DNA of 61,273 nt, taken from NCBI GenBank assembly GCA_009780415.1, contig WRAC01000009.1, forward strand, positions 1 through 61,273. Direction: 5' to 3'. Position numbers and translations under genes: made by a program. The notes under the pieces are model-generated. The model had not been told where the DNA came from, ran no database searches, and saw only the letters and a program-made list of their open reading frames with translations. This DNA comes from Defluviitaleaceae bacterium. Lineage in GTDB: Bacteria > Bacillota > Clostridia > Lachnospirales > WRAX01. Below are positions 44,218 to 52,835 of the stretch, piece after piece (the first letter of the stretch is position 1; every line of letters begins with the position of its first letter).

Positions 44218-45516
44218 CTATTTTCCTGCTATTGAAACATTCTTAACCAAAACCGTTGCCGGGCCGTCATAATTATTATATCTTGCGCGCTCGGCGGATA
44301 GGAGCATATCGCCGTGTACTTTTTTTATGTTTCCGGAAACTGAGCCGCCTGTAACAGGTACGGTTTCTGTTCCGTCGTAATAAAATCCAAACCGGATTTC
44401 GCCGGCAAAATCGCCTGTCATAGAGTTCATTTGAAAATCGCTGAAAGAGATAAGCTCCAGATACGGAGCGGTTTTCATTTCGGAAACGGGTGTGGAGCCT
44501 CCGGTAATCACGCGGTTTTCGATATTTCCTGTAACCGGGGCGTTCAGGTAGCTTGAAAACCGCAGATCGCCCCACAGCTGCATAAGCCTGCCGTCCTTGA
44601 CTACGCAAACCTTTTTAAGCGGCGTCCCGTTATTATCGTAAGGCCTGGAACCGGTTGAACCGGGTAAAAATGGGTCAAGCTCCAAGGTAAACCTGTCACC
44701 GGCACATTCACCCTGCAGCTCGTCGCCCACGGCGAAGGTTGAAATCTTGGTGTAGATACTTGAAGCGTTTGAGTTCTCGTAGTAGTAATTAAAAAACTCA
44801 TTTAAGCATTCCCCGGTCAAAAGGACATTGACATCGTTTACAGATGGGGTAGGCACAGCAAGCGGCTTTTGCGAGGCTATATTAAACAGCTTCTCCACAC
44901 GCCCGCCAATTAACGCCGTATCGCAGTCCGCAAGTTTATAAGCCTCGAAGTTCTCGACCTCGCCGCCATCCCTCCAATGCACGGAAAGCTCAATATCAAC
45001 GGAGTAAGCAGTGTAGCGGACATCGACGCCATTTGAATTTATTATGCGGATGCCTGATTGATCAACAAAGAATTCACTGTAGCTTATATTGCCTTTATCA
45101 TGTTTGTCCTGCGCGTAGACGGCTTCGCGAAGCTTCGACATAGTTTTATGGACGCCAAGAGCGGGAATACCGCTTGTAAATTCTCCGGTAGGGGCAGCAC
45201 CCTTTTCTTCCAGCGGATACATTTCGTTTTTTACAAATCCCGCCGCGAAGAAGGCTTCATCAATAACGTTCTTAATTTCCTCACGCGTCATGCCGGGATG
45301 GATGGTCGCGTCCGCCGAACCCCTGAAGGATTTGCCGTCCTCCTCAAACACCTTATAAACCGTAAGGGCGATAGCATCAGTATCTACGCCGCGATTCATC
45401 TCAAGGCTTTTTTTGATGTAAAAGCTCTCGGCGCGGGATTTCTTCCGTTCGATCAAACGGTATTCAAGCCCTTGATTTTTATACTCGTCTAAAATAGTAA
45501 TAAGCGCATCCAGCAT
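44218..45516 (-). CDS. TldE/PmbA-like protein (pair 1)
   Basis: 432 residues from the ATG at 45516, which shares one base with the stop of the TldD partner. It has the TldD/PmbA fold but no HExxxH, as expected for the non-catalytic partner TldE. Recognisable parts are TIHPGMTREEIKNVI, VDQSGIRIINSNGVDV, FTLELDPFLPGSTGSRPYD and VTGNIENRVITGGSTPVSE. TldD and TldE form a heterodimer that hydrolyses unstructured peptides. Its partner is the gene directly upstream. Confidence 0.85.
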   Translation of the reverse strand: MLDALITILDEYKNQGLEYRLIERKKSRAESFYIKKSLEMNRGVDTDAIALTVYKVFEEDGKSFRGSADATIHPGMTREEIKNVIDEAFFAAGFVKNEMYPLEEKGAAPTGEFTSGIPALGVHKTMSKLREAVYAQDKHDKGNISYSEFFVDQSGIRIINSNGVDVRYTAYSVDIELSVHWRDGGEVENFEAYKLADCDTALIGGRVEKLFNIASQKPLAVPTPSVNDVNVLLTGECLNEFFNYYYENSNASSIYTKISTFAVGDELQGECAGDRFTLELDPFLPGSTGSRPYDNNGTPLKKVCVVKDGRLMQLWGDLRFSSYLNAPVTGNIENRVITGGSTPVSEMKTAPYLELISFSDFQMNSMTGDFAGEIRFGFYYDGTETVPVTGGSVSGNIKKVHGDMLLSAERARYNNYDGPATVLVKNVSIAGK

Positions 45517-46943
45517 CAGCCCAGCCTCGCTTTCGTCTTGATATAGGGCCCGCCGCAGGAGACTTTTACCCATTCTTTATACCCCTTGCCGCATCCGCCC
45601 GCGCCGGTGAGCTCAAAGCCGTCCTCCTCACGCGATACCATGGTAATATTCGATAGAAGCTCCGGCACATACCCCGTCATTATGACAGGCGCGTAAAGGT
45701 TTCCGGTCAGCTTGCCGTCAATGATTTCACGCGCGGATGTGAACATGCACTGGATGCCCCAATCCTTTGGGTCCTCCATTCCGCTTTCGGCGCTTTCGAT
45801 CAGGAACCCGTGTTTTAGTGAGGAAATCATATCGTCAAGTTTATCGTTTCCGGGACGGATTAGGGTGTTGGACATGCGCGTATAGGCTTTTCTGGCAAAG
45901 CTTTCGCGCCTGCCGTTGCCGGTGGGGGTTTCGCCCAGCTTCAGCGCGGAGAGCAGGTCGGAAATGCCTGTTTGCAAAATACCGTCTTTGATAATCACCG
46001 TGTCTGTTCCGAGTGTGCCTTCGTCGTCGAACAGATAAGACGCGGCATGGCTGGCCGATTTGGCGCCGTCATGCATCGTGACGTGCTTGCTTGCCACGGG
46101 CTTGCCGAGATACTCGACGGCCTTGGCGCGGTTTTTTACGAACATGTCCATCTCAACACCGTGCCCGAAGGCTTCGTGAGCAATGATGCCGACGGCGTCC
46201 GGCCCGCAGATTACATCGTATTCTCCGGCCTGCATAGGTTTCGCGTCCAGAAGCTTTACGGCGTTTTCAACGCACCCGGCGGTTTTTGATTCAAGCTCGT
46301 CAAGGATTTCAAGGCCTTTTAAACCTGAGCAGGAAGTGTAAAAATACCTTGTATTGTCATCTCGCCTTACGACGGCAACAATTGCGGCTTCGGATATGAT
46401 ATAGTTTTGCTCCAGGTCTTTCTTGGATGAAATGAAAACCTTCGACACCGCCGCGGTTGTGCAGGTAACAATGAGGTCTACTAAAACGTCGCACAAGTTA
46501 TGGGCTTTTTCATTTATGGCGCGTAAGCGCGCCAGCTTTTCGGCGGAGGCCATTGAATTTGGCAAGATTGCCACTTCGCCGTGGTAGCTTATGGTTGCGG
46601 ACTCCTCTTCGATCAAAGGGTAGCGGATGATATCGGCCGCCATTTCAGCCGACTTTTTTGCGTTTTCAACTATGGTTTCGGCCAGTTTGTCCGCGCCGCC
46701 CGGGGGCAGATTGTTAAATGAGTACTCGTAATACATGCCGTTTGTATAAACGCGTGCTACAAAACCGCGTTCCTCAAGAGGGATATTCGACACGGACGAC
46801 GATTTATCGCGGACGGTGAAGCTTTTGCCGGAAACATCGGTGCCAAGGACGGAGACATATGCGAATTGATTTTCAAGTAATCCCACAAGCCGCTTGATTT
46901 CCGGCTTTTGAGATGCTAAGAAGTCTGATACCGGTACTTTCAA
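45516..46943 (-). CDS. TldD-like metallopeptidase (pair 1)
   Basis: 475 residues. The zinc motif HEAFGH is in GIIAHEAFGHGVEMDMF; the C-terminus has ELTGAGGCGKGYKEWVKVSCGGP, quoted here in part as GAGGCGKGY and VSCGGPYI. Further family features are GTLGTDTVIIKDGILQTG and RMSNTLIRPGN. It should be the catalytic subunit, with the zinc site working on peptide chains in the cytoplasm. The gene is the third of four tldD/tldE-like genes in one run on the minus strand. Confidence 0.88.
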   Translation of the reverse strand: MKVPVSDFLASQKPEIKRLVGLLENQFAYVSVLGTDVSGKSFTVRDKSSSVSNIPLEERGFVARVYTNGMYYEYSFNNLPPGGADKLAETIVENAKKSAEMAADIIRYPLIEEESATISYHGEVAILPNSMASAEKLARLRAINEKAHNLCDVLVDLIVTCTTAAVSKVFISSKKDLEQNYIISEAAIVAVVRRDDNTRYFYTSCSGLKGLEILDELESKTAGCVENAVKLLDAKPMQAGEYDVICGPDAVGIIAHEAFGHGVEMDMFVKNRAKAVEYLGKPVASKHVTMHDGAKSASHAASYLFDDEGTLGTDTVIIKDGILQTGISDLLSALKLGETPTGNGRRESFARKAYTRMSNTLIRPGNDKLDDMISSLKHGFLIESAESGMEDPKDWGIQCMFTSAREIIDGKLTGNLYAPVIMTGYVPELLSNITMVSREEDGFELTGAGGCGKGYKEWVKVSCGGPYIKTKARLG

Positions 46944-47010
46944 ATAGACACCTCCATGTATTGATTAAGCGGATATAAAGTCCGCCCTTGCGTATGGCAT
47001 GGGCGTTTAA

Positions 47011-48258
47011 TTACAACCAGCCGCCAATGGTAACTACATTCATGTCCATAGCCAGATATTTAAAGGGGTTGTGCTTGGACAGGCCGTCGGCGGACAGGCC
47101 GATGAAATCCTTGCCGAACATGTCGAACACGTTGGAACGTATGGAAATCTGGGGCAATCTGCCAAGCAGGCGCGCGCCGTCGAAGAGGAAGGCGCATTGT
47201 ACGGGGGAGGCATACTCGCCCTGTGGGGTAAAATCGCCGCCGGACGCGAATACGACGTATATGGCCTTGCGCCCGCCCAAGAGTTCTTTTATGGTTTTGC
47301 CGCTGGCGCGCACATTTATAGAAGTTGGGAAGGTGTCCGGCACGGAATCGTACTCGCCGCCTGCGGAGCCTGTTGCGGCATAACCAAATTCCTTGGCTAT
47401 CTTTTTGGAGGAGTACGGGGATTTTAACACGCCGTTTTCGATAAGCGCGAAGGAGTCGCCGGGCAGTACAGTGCCTTCCGCGTCAAAGAAGGAGGAGTAA
47501 TAATCAAGAGGGCCGCGTTCAACACAGAGCGAAAAATCGTCGGCGAAGAGCTTCTGCCCGATTTTATCCGTAAACAGGGACGCGCCCGTTCCCATCATCC
47601 GCCCGTTTAAATCCGTCAAAAACTTTGCTAAAATATCATCATGCTCATATAAAAATACAACAGGCATTTTTTCTTCCGGGAGCGATACCTTTTCTTCATA
47701 ACCGGCGCAGGTTTGCGAAACGGTGTTAAAAACGTCGTCCAAATCATAACCGCGTGAAAAACTGATGCCTAAGCTGTCCATCATGTTTTTGGATTCCTTG
47801 TGCTTCATAAGCAGCACTACTTTAACGGTTTTGTCCTTGAATACAAGGTTTGCGCCGTTGCTGTTTCGAAGCCTGGTTTCCGTTTCGTTGTATATTATTT
47901 GATGGTTTACGGCGAATTGCGGATATTGCTTTGCCAACTTTTCCAGCAGAGTCTCCGATGTCTTGATAAAATCCTCATCAGATAAGGCAAAACTATCCGA
48001 CAGATCCACTGTCCTCTCAATATTCCCGGCAGGCTCACAATTATACGGCACCTTAAAGTTGAGCATCTGTTTCGCCCGGTTTGCAAGCTTCGCTTCATCA
48101 TATACTCCGATTGCGCCCGCAACGCCGATAATACCGTCATTATAAAGGCGCAGGCCGGTCTTAGCCGTGTCCGATTTTAATATGCCCGTAATTTTATTAT
48201 TAGTAACGCTTAAAATAGTTTTCTTAACCTTTTGGCTGTAAAGTTCATTTATCATCAT
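47011..48258 (-). CDS. TldE/PmbA-like protein (pair 2)
   Basis: 415 residues; no HExxxH. Parts: MKHKESKNMMDSLGISF, SFDAEGTVLPGD-like FFDAEGTVLPGDSFALIENG, TSINVRASGKTIKELLGG and FASGGDFTPQGEYASPVQ. It lies 12 bp after pair-2 TldD and 67 bp before pair-1 TldD. It is clearly different from pair-1 TldE, so the two pairs are old duplicates, not recent copies. Confidence 0.84.
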   Translation of the reverse strand: MMINELYSQKVKKTILSVTNNKITGILKSDTAKTGLRLYNDGIIGVAGAIGVYDEAKLANRAKQMLNFKVPYNCEPAGNIERTVDLSDSFALSDEDFIKTSETLLEKLAKQYPQFAVNHQIIYNETETRLRNSNGANLVFKDKTVKVVLLMKHKESKNMMDSLGISFSRGYDLDDVFNTVSQTCAGYEEKVSLPEEKMPVVFLYEHDDILAKFLTDLNGRMMGTGASLFTDKIGQKLFADDFSLCVERGPLDYYSSFFDAEGTVLPGDSFALIENGVLKSPYSSKKIAKEFGYAATGSAGGEYDSVPDTFPTSINVRASGKTIKELLGGRKAIYVVFASGGDFTPQGEYASPVQCAFLFDGARLLGRLPQISIRSNVFDMFGKDFIGLSADGLSKHNPFKYLAMDMNVVTIGGWL

Positions 48259-48269
48259 GCTGCCCCCTT

Positions 48270-49610
48270 TTATTGTACCTGCATGTTTTTAACGCGGATA
48301 TGCGGGCCGCCAAAGCCTACGGACAACGGGAACTGAGCCATTTTACCGCATCCGCCGGTTACAAAGCTTCCCATAGTAAGGTCGTTGGCTATGCCGTCTA
48401 TGTTTTCCAGCGCTTCGAATACGTTGCCTGAAATTACGGATATACGGACGGGCTTGCCGATTTTACCGTCCTTTATGTAATAAGCGAGGGATGGCGCAAG
48501 GGTAAAAGTGGACATGCCGGAGCCGTGGATTACGCCTTTGACATATATACCGTTTTCCGTTTCGGAGATAAGCTGGTCAAGGGTTTTCGCGCCATTTTCA
48601 ATATATGTAGTCGTCATGCGGACAAGGGGTTCGTGTTCAAAGTCCATCGCGCGCGCGTTGCCCGTAACATCCTCGCCAAGGTCGGCGGCGCTGGCGGCGC
48701 TGTGCAGGCGGCCTGTTAGAATGCCGTTTTTAATCAAATATGTTGTAGTGGCGGCGTTACCTTCATCATCGTAAATAACGTATCCATTGCCCTCCACCAA
48801 GCCCGATTCAACAATAGTCAAATCTTCCGGGCCGACTTTTTTACCCAGCGCCCATTCCTTGCGCGTGGCTTCATCGCCGATCATAAAATCGGATTCGCTC
48901 TTATGCCCAAAGCATTCGTGTACAAAAACGCCTGTGGGAACATGAGACATCAAAACCGGATAAATGCCAGGCTCCACGGCTTCCGATTCCAATAAAAATT
49001 CTTCGCACTCCTTGATTAGTTTGGTTATGCCTTCTTCAAAATCTTTAAGCTCGTTGAAACGTGTTTTTCCAATCTGATAGGATTCGCGCATCTGACGTTC
49101 GCCTTCGGCCATTTGGAAGCCTGTGGATAACCCGGCGCGCTGGAAATCCCATGTAAGCTCCGCGCCTTTACTGTTATAGAATTCCTTAACCTTATACTCG
49201 TCAAGATAATTTAACATCCAGATCTTGATATACGCGTTTTTTTCAACAAGCGGCATCAGTGATTCCAGCAGCGACACTTTTTCCTGAAGCGGTACGTTGG
49301 AAACCTCGTGCCCGGTAAAGACAAGCTTTTTGTCCTTCTTATCGCTGAAGTTCTTAAAAACCGGCATGTCTTCAAGTCCGACGTTATTGGCCGCAAGCTT
49401 AGCCAGCCCGTCTATCTCTGCCTGTACCGACGTTAAATCCGATGTGCTGGCGTAATACCAGCGGATTCCATCGTAGGCGCGTATAAAAGCCGCGCTGTAC
49501 TGGCGTTCCTTGCATTCATCAAGCGTCTTTAACGTATACCTGATACGCGTACTGAACAAATGCTCAATGCGTACGTCAACATACAGCCCTTTGGGGAAGT
49601 TATACTGCAT
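48270..49610 (-). CDS. TldD-like metallopeptidase (pair 2)
   Basis: 446 residues. Zinc motif HECFGH in TGVFVHECFGHKSESDFM; VEGNGYVIYDDEGNAATTTY; VIHGSGMSTFTLAPSLAYY; TGGCGKMAQFPLSVGFGGP near the end. It is the first gene of the four-gene run. Like other TldD proteins it probably works with the adjacent TldE. No small peptide gene that could be a dedicated substrate is seen nearby. Confidence 0.88.
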   Translation of the reverse strand: MQYNFPKGLYVDVRIEHLFSTRIRYTLKTLDECKERQYSAAFIRAYDGIRWYYASTSDLTSVQAEIDGLAKLAANNVGLEDMPVFKNFSDKKDKKLVFTGHEVSNVPLQEKVSLLESLMPLVEKNAYIKIWMLNYLDEYKVKEFYNSKGAELTWDFQRAGLSTGFQMAEGERQMRESYQIGKTRFNELKDFEEGITKLIKECEEFLLESEAVEPGIYPVLMSHVPTGVFVHECFGHKSESDFMIGDEATRKEWALGKKVGPEDLTIVESGLVEGNGYVIYDDEGNAATTTYLIKNGILTGRLHSAASAADLGEDVTGNARAMDFEHEPLVRMTTTYIENGAKTLDQLISETENGIYVKGVIHGSGMSTFTLAPSLAYYIKDGKIGKPVRISVISGNVFEALENIDGIANDLTMGSFVTGGCGKMAQFPLSVGFGGPHIRVKNMQVQ

Positions 49611-49801
49611 TTAATGCCCTCCTTATTGCTTATTGGTAATAATTACTATTATAAATGATATCCGGGGATGTAGCAAGATGCTTTATCATATCATTTTGTA
49701 TTTTAATGTAAAAGAGCTTAGGGGCGGTGGCAACGGTTAGTACAACATAGTGAATCACAGCGGTCAATAGGAATATGCCGCTTTTGAAAGTTAAATAAGT
49801 C
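49611..49801. other. intergenic region without a recognised gene
   Basis: This A/T-rich stretch between the divergent TldD gene and the secG promoter shows no ORF with a ribosome site and no strong hairpin. A promoter for the four tld genes probably lies at its left end but is not clear enough to place. Confidence 0.5.
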
Positions 49802-49830
49802 TTGCAATTATGAAAAGCATATGTTATACT
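49802..49830 (+). promoter_or_regulatory. promoter of secG
   Basis: TTGCAA (49802-49807), 17 bp, TATACT (49825-49830), about 70 bp before the secG start. Confidence 0.7.
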
Positions 49831-49899
49831 GTTGTTCGTTGCTTTGACGGTCAGTTAACGCTGTATGTTGATATGTATTTATATTAAGGAGGTAGTATT

Positions 49900-50145
49900 T
49901 TGAGTATTTGGTTTGTTATTTTATCTGTCATCCTATTTCTGACATGTGCCGCTATTAATGTCATGATTTTAATGCAAAAAAAGAAAAACGCCGGTTTATC
50001 GGCGGGTGTAACCGGAATGGGTCAAGGGGATACCTATTGGGATAAAAACAAGAGCAGATCCCTTGAAGGCAAGCTTGAGCGCTATACAAAGATAGCGGGC
50101 GCGGTTTTCATGGTTTTGGCACTGGTTTTAAATGTATTGAGATAA
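49900..50145 (+). CDS. secG: preprotein translocase subunit SecG
   Basis: 81 residues with two membrane helices (IWFVILSVILFLTCAAINV and IAGAVFMVLALVLNVL). The cytoplasmic loop contains KKKNAGLSAGVTGMGQGD, typical of Firmicute SecG. It starts at a TTG after AAGGAGG. SecG is part of the SecYEG channel. Gene order secG (often with rnr and smpB) next to ssrA is common in Firmicutes; rnr and smpB are not here. Confidence 0.93.
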   Translation: MSIWFVILSVILFLTCAAINVMILMQKKKNAGLSAGVTGMGQGDTYWDKNKSRSLEGKLERYTKIAGAVFMVLALVLNVLR

Positions 50146-50159
50146 CCATTATTTTCGTA

Positions 50160-50188
50160 TTGCCCCCGGGTTTTTAAGCTGTTATAAT
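50160..50188 (+). promoter_or_regulatory. promoter of ssrA
   Basis: TTGCCC (50160-50165), 17 bp, TATAAT (50183-50188), upstream of the tmRNA 5' end at 50215. Confidence 0.7.
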
Positions 50189-50214
50189 AGAAATAAACGC
50201 AAAACCTTTTATCT

Positions 50215-50555
50215 GGGGGTGTAATGGTTTCGACGGGAGTATTTTCTGCATGAATTGCCATCCGCAACGGTAAATGCGTTAAAATGCCAACAAAAAATAA
50301 ACAACAATAATAATTTAGCTTACGCCGCGTAATCGCGGCCGTCGGTCTTAATCACCCCGCTGATTAAACCACCGGCGTCGACTTTGCGGGGAACTGCGCC
50401 GCCAGTAGCTTTGAAACGGCGCAAGAACTAAAAGCTACCCAAAGCTCCCGCGTGTTGGTTCGCGTCTGCTTTGGGGAATCTTAAATAACCAACTGTGATG
50501 GGAGACGTTTGTGTAGACATGTTTTCGGACAGGGGTTCGATTCCCCTCACCTCCA
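50215..50555 (+). ncRNA. ssrA: transfer-messenger RNA (tmRNA)
   Basis: The 5' end GGGGGTGTAATGGTTTCGAC and the 3' end with GGTTCGATTCCCCTCACCTCC form the tRNA-like domain; GGGGGUG (50215-50221) pairs with CACCUCC (50548-50554), with A555 as discriminator. The tag reading frame ends NNNNNLAYAA and stops at about 50332, with a C-terminus recognised by ClpXP-type proteases. The start of the tag (resume codon) is not clear. The 3' CCA is not encoded: the next bases are CTT. tmRNA rescues stalled ribosomes together with SmpB. Confidence 0.93.
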
Positions 50556-50557
50556 CT
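50530..50557 (+). other. candidate prophage attachment core in ssrA
   Basis: The 3' end of ssrA is a frequent phage integration site. Here host genes end and phage genes begin right after it, and the expected CCA is interrupted after one C. The other att copy and the integrase lie beyond the window, so the exact core cannot be set. Confidence 0.5.
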
Positions 50558-50653
50558 TAATAACTTCAAAACCGAACCCGCCTAAATTCATTTTTGTAAA
50601 TGGGTTGTTCGGAATCGTGATTGAGCGATAACAGGCGAAAAGTTAAAAAAAAT

Positions 50654-50690
50654 AAACCCCGCAAGCCATAACAGGCAATGCGGGGTTTTC
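50654..50690. terminator. bidirectional terminator between ssrA and the prophage lysis genes
   Basis: AAACCCCGCA (50654-50663) pairs with TGCGGGGTTT (50679-50688), with a second short inner stem. On the minus strand it is followed by TATTTTTTTT, so it ends the phage late operon; on the plus strand it is followed by TC and T-poor DNA. Confidence 0.8.
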
Positions 50691-50692
50691 AT

Positions 50693-50932
50693 TTATGGGT
50701 TTTCTTTGTCTGATACAAGTTTGATTACCTCGGAAAGTTTTTCTACAACGTCAACTTTGCATTTTTTACAAAGTTTTATATTGTGTTTAATGCTATCAAT
50801 GCCGCCGTGTAATTCACTTTGCCGCGCCATGTGTAAAACGGCGGCGGCTTTTTCTCTTTCGCAAGCGTCGCATGTCGTGTCGCTGTCGTCTGCTAAGGGT
50901 GTAACCCATATCATAACGCGCCGCCTTGCCAT
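50693..50932 (-). CDS. small zinc-ribbon-like phage protein
   Basis: 79 residues (or 73 from the second Met at 50914). Two CxxC pairs (CDAC near residue 22 and CKKC near 55) suggest a zinc-binding fold. No named family is recognised. It is the last gene of the phage operon, overlaps the peptidoglycan-binding gene by 22 nt, and is followed by the terminator. Accessory or moron gene is possible. Confidence 0.6.
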   Translation of the reverse strand: MARRRVMIWVTPLADDSDTTCDACEREKAAAVLHMARQSELHGGIDSIKHNIKLCKKCKVDVVEKLSEVIKLVSDKENP

Positions 50933-51462
50933 GTGAAGCCTAAAGCCGTTGCGGTGAATTTTCCTACCTTGCCGTCAACAATAAGACCGTTTCGGGCTTG
51001 AAACAACCTTACGGCGTAAGCTGTTTTCGCGCCGTAAATTCCTTCGGCTTTATCCGTCCCGACGTTTATTCCCTTTTCTTCAAGCCGCGCATGAACGGCT
51101 TGCACGTCGTCGCCTTGCATAAGAAGCCGCGACGCTTGCAAAAGGCGGGTAATAACATTTTCGCCGTCGTTGTGGTCGTTTTCGGTCGGGTCAATAACAT
51201 TTTCGGGCGTTTCGATAACGATTGCGCCCGCTTCGCCGTCCCCTGTGACGCTTTCCGCGTCCCCTGTGGCGTTTTCCGCTTCGGGTTGGGTATTTGCACC
51301 CCCGCCCGCGCTTTCGTCGCTTGTGGGCTTATTCTGCGACGCTGTGGCGGCTTGTATTACGTCAACAATATCTTGCCGCCGCGTCTTGCCCTGTAAATCA
51401 ATATTATTTTTCGCCGCGTATTCCTGTAACATTGCGACGGTTGTTTTATTTGTGATTTCCAT
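50911..51462 (-). CDS. phage peptidoglycan-binding protein
   Basis: 183 residues from the ATG at 51462 (AAGGGGG ribosome site); the longer ORF start inside the endolysin gene is rejected. The N-terminus MEITNKTTVAMLQEYAA resembles a SAP/Rho-N-like helical motif. The middle is a low-complexity linker rich in Glu, Gly and Asn. The C-terminus (~110-180) is a PG_binding_1 domain: LMQGDDVQAVHARLEEKG, IYGAKTAYAVRLFQARNGL and DGKVGKFTATALG. It overlaps the stop of the endolysin gene by one base. It may act with the endolysin in host lysis or in tail-associated binding. Confidence 0.75.
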   Translation of the reverse strand: MEITNKTTVAMLQEYAAKNNIDLQGKTRRQDIVDVIQAATASQNKPTSDESAGGGANTQPEAENATGDAESVTGDGEAGAIVIETPENVIDPTENDHNDGENVITRLLQASRLLMQGDDVQAVHARLEEKGINVGTDKAEGIYGAKTAYAVRLFQARNGLIVDGKVGKFTATALGFTWQGGAL

Positions 51463-52577
51463 TATTGAACCCCCTTGTAAAATCTGTGGTTTCCTTCGTC
51501 GAATAAACGTATAAGCCGCCCTTCGTCGGCGGCTTGTTCGTGCCATACCTTGCGTCCTTCGGCTTCGGCTTGCCGTATACCGCTTATACTGTGAAAGAAC
51601 GTCGCGCCCTGTGAATAGTCTTCGCCGCTTAATGCCTTGTCTACCGCCGCAATGGTTCGGGCGTTCGGTTGCGCTTCGTCGAAGTCGGCGCGTTTGGTCG
51701 GCGTAAAAGCGTTCGGCGCGTATACAACGTCGTTTATGGTATCGGGAAAGCCCGCCGCCGCGACGCGGTTTCTAATCACGTTTACAACAAGTATTTGCCC
51801 CTTTTCGCTTTCGCCCCGCGCTTCCCAATGGGTTATTATTTGCAACAACCGCTTTTCGTCGTCGGTAACGGCGGCAACGGTCGGCGCGGTCGCGTCCCCT
51901 TCCTTTCGGATAACAGGCAAGCGGCGGTCGCCGTCCCATGTCGCCGCGAACCCTAAAGCCGCCGAATATTCGGTAAGCCTTACAAATGTTTCGCCGTTTT
52001 CAATGAAGCCCCTTACATCTTGAACTTTTCCCAAAATATCAAGCGTAACCGTTCGGGCGGGTTCGGCGGGCTGTGTCGGCGCGGGCGTTAAATTTGCCCT
52101 TACCTTGTCAATAAATACTTCCCATGTGTGGGGTCGCCCTGCTCGTATATTCTGCGGGCAATTCTTACCGCTCCAACTGTTATGTTGCCGTATATTTTCA
52201 ATCGGAATACTACGACGGCGGCATATTTCGGCGACAAGCTCTACGGTTCGGTCAATGGCTTTTTGAAAGTCGCCGTCTGAATTAACGCAAATTTCAATAC
52301 CGATTGATTGACGGTTTCCATTCCCGCCGCCGTCCCCCGCGTGAAAAGCGTCTTCATTTTCTGGCAAGTGTTGGTAAATTTCGCGGTCGTCGGTCGTATA
52401 ATGCCATGATACAGGCAAGCCCGCCGCCGCGTCGCCTTTTAAATAATTGGCGTGATTTCGCGCCCCCGCGCCCCTGCTTGTGTTTCCTGTTTCGTGAATG
52501 GTTATAAAATTCATGGGGTTAGCTCTCGCGGGTCTGTTTCGCCGCCCTGCGGGTATAAAGTCCTGTATTATGTTCAT
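51462..52577 (-). CDS. two-domain endolysin: amidase-2 plus SleB-like hydrolase
   Basis: 371 residues. The N-terminal N-acetylmuramoyl-L-alanine amidase (~20-165) has the zinc ligands in FITIHETGN, SWHYTTDD and the NSWSGKNCP segment, with EDAFHAGDG. A linker of ~90 residues follows, resembling a copper-amine-oxidase-N-type domain (VRGFIENGETFVRLTEYSA). The C-terminal domain (~240-365) resembles SleB/cell-wall hydrolase 2: HWEARGESEKGQILVVNVIR and AFTPTKRADF. Two different cuts in the wall are expected. It is next to the holin gene. Confidence 0.85.
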   Translation of the reverse strand: MNIIQDFIPAGRRNRPARANPMNFITIHETGNTSRGAGARNHANYLKGDAAAGLPVSWHYTTDDREIYQHLPENEDAFHAGDGGGNGNRQSIGIEICVNSDGDFQKAIDRTVELVAEICRRRSIPIENIRQHNSWSGKNCPQNIRAGRPHTWEVFIDKVRANLTPAPTQPAEPARTVTLDILGKVQDVRGFIENGETFVRLTEYSAALGFAATWDGDRRLPVIRKEGDATAPTVAAVTDDEKRLLQIITHWEARGESEKGQILVVNVIRNRVAAAGFPDTINDVVYAPNAFTPTKRADFDEAQPNARTIAAVDKALSGEDYSQGATFFHSISGIRQAEAEGRKVWHEQAADEGRLIRLFDEGNHRFYKGVQ

Positions 52578-52583
52578 TTCCCT

Positions 52584-52835
52584 TCAATCCTCCTTGTGGG
52601 TTTTGTCTGTTTCCTTCGTGAAATAGTAGGTAATAACCGCCGTCGCAATCATTACAAATTCGTTTGTTATCGCAATTCCGTTTAAGGTCTTGAAACACAA
52701 AGAAAAAACGATTGCCAACGTAACAATCGTTTTAACTTTAAGTAAATTCGCAAGATTGATAAGAACAGTCTGCCATGCTGTAGGCTTCGCGGTCGGCGGT
52801 TTTTTTGGCTGTCGCATAACCTCACTTCCTGTCAT
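52584..52835 (-). CDS. phage holin candidate
   Basis: 83 residues with one or two hydrophobic segments (TIVTLAIVFSLCFKTL and EFVMIATAVITYYF), a basic N-terminus and a charged C-terminus, typical of small holins. It lies directly before the endolysin gene (6-bp gap) and overlaps the upstream stop by 4 nt (ATGA). A holin role is inferred from size, topology and position. Confidence 0.72.
   Translation of the reverse strand: MTGSEVMRQPKKPPTAKPTAWQTVLINLANLLKVKTIVTLAIVFSLCFKTLNGIAITNEFVMIATAVITYYFTKETDKTHKED

Noticed and set aside
50557-50653. Additional tRNA or small RNA between ssrA and the phage terminator
   Set aside because: No cloverleaf or conserved tRNA bases; only an imperfect inverted repeat around CCGAACCC and GGGTTGTTCGG.
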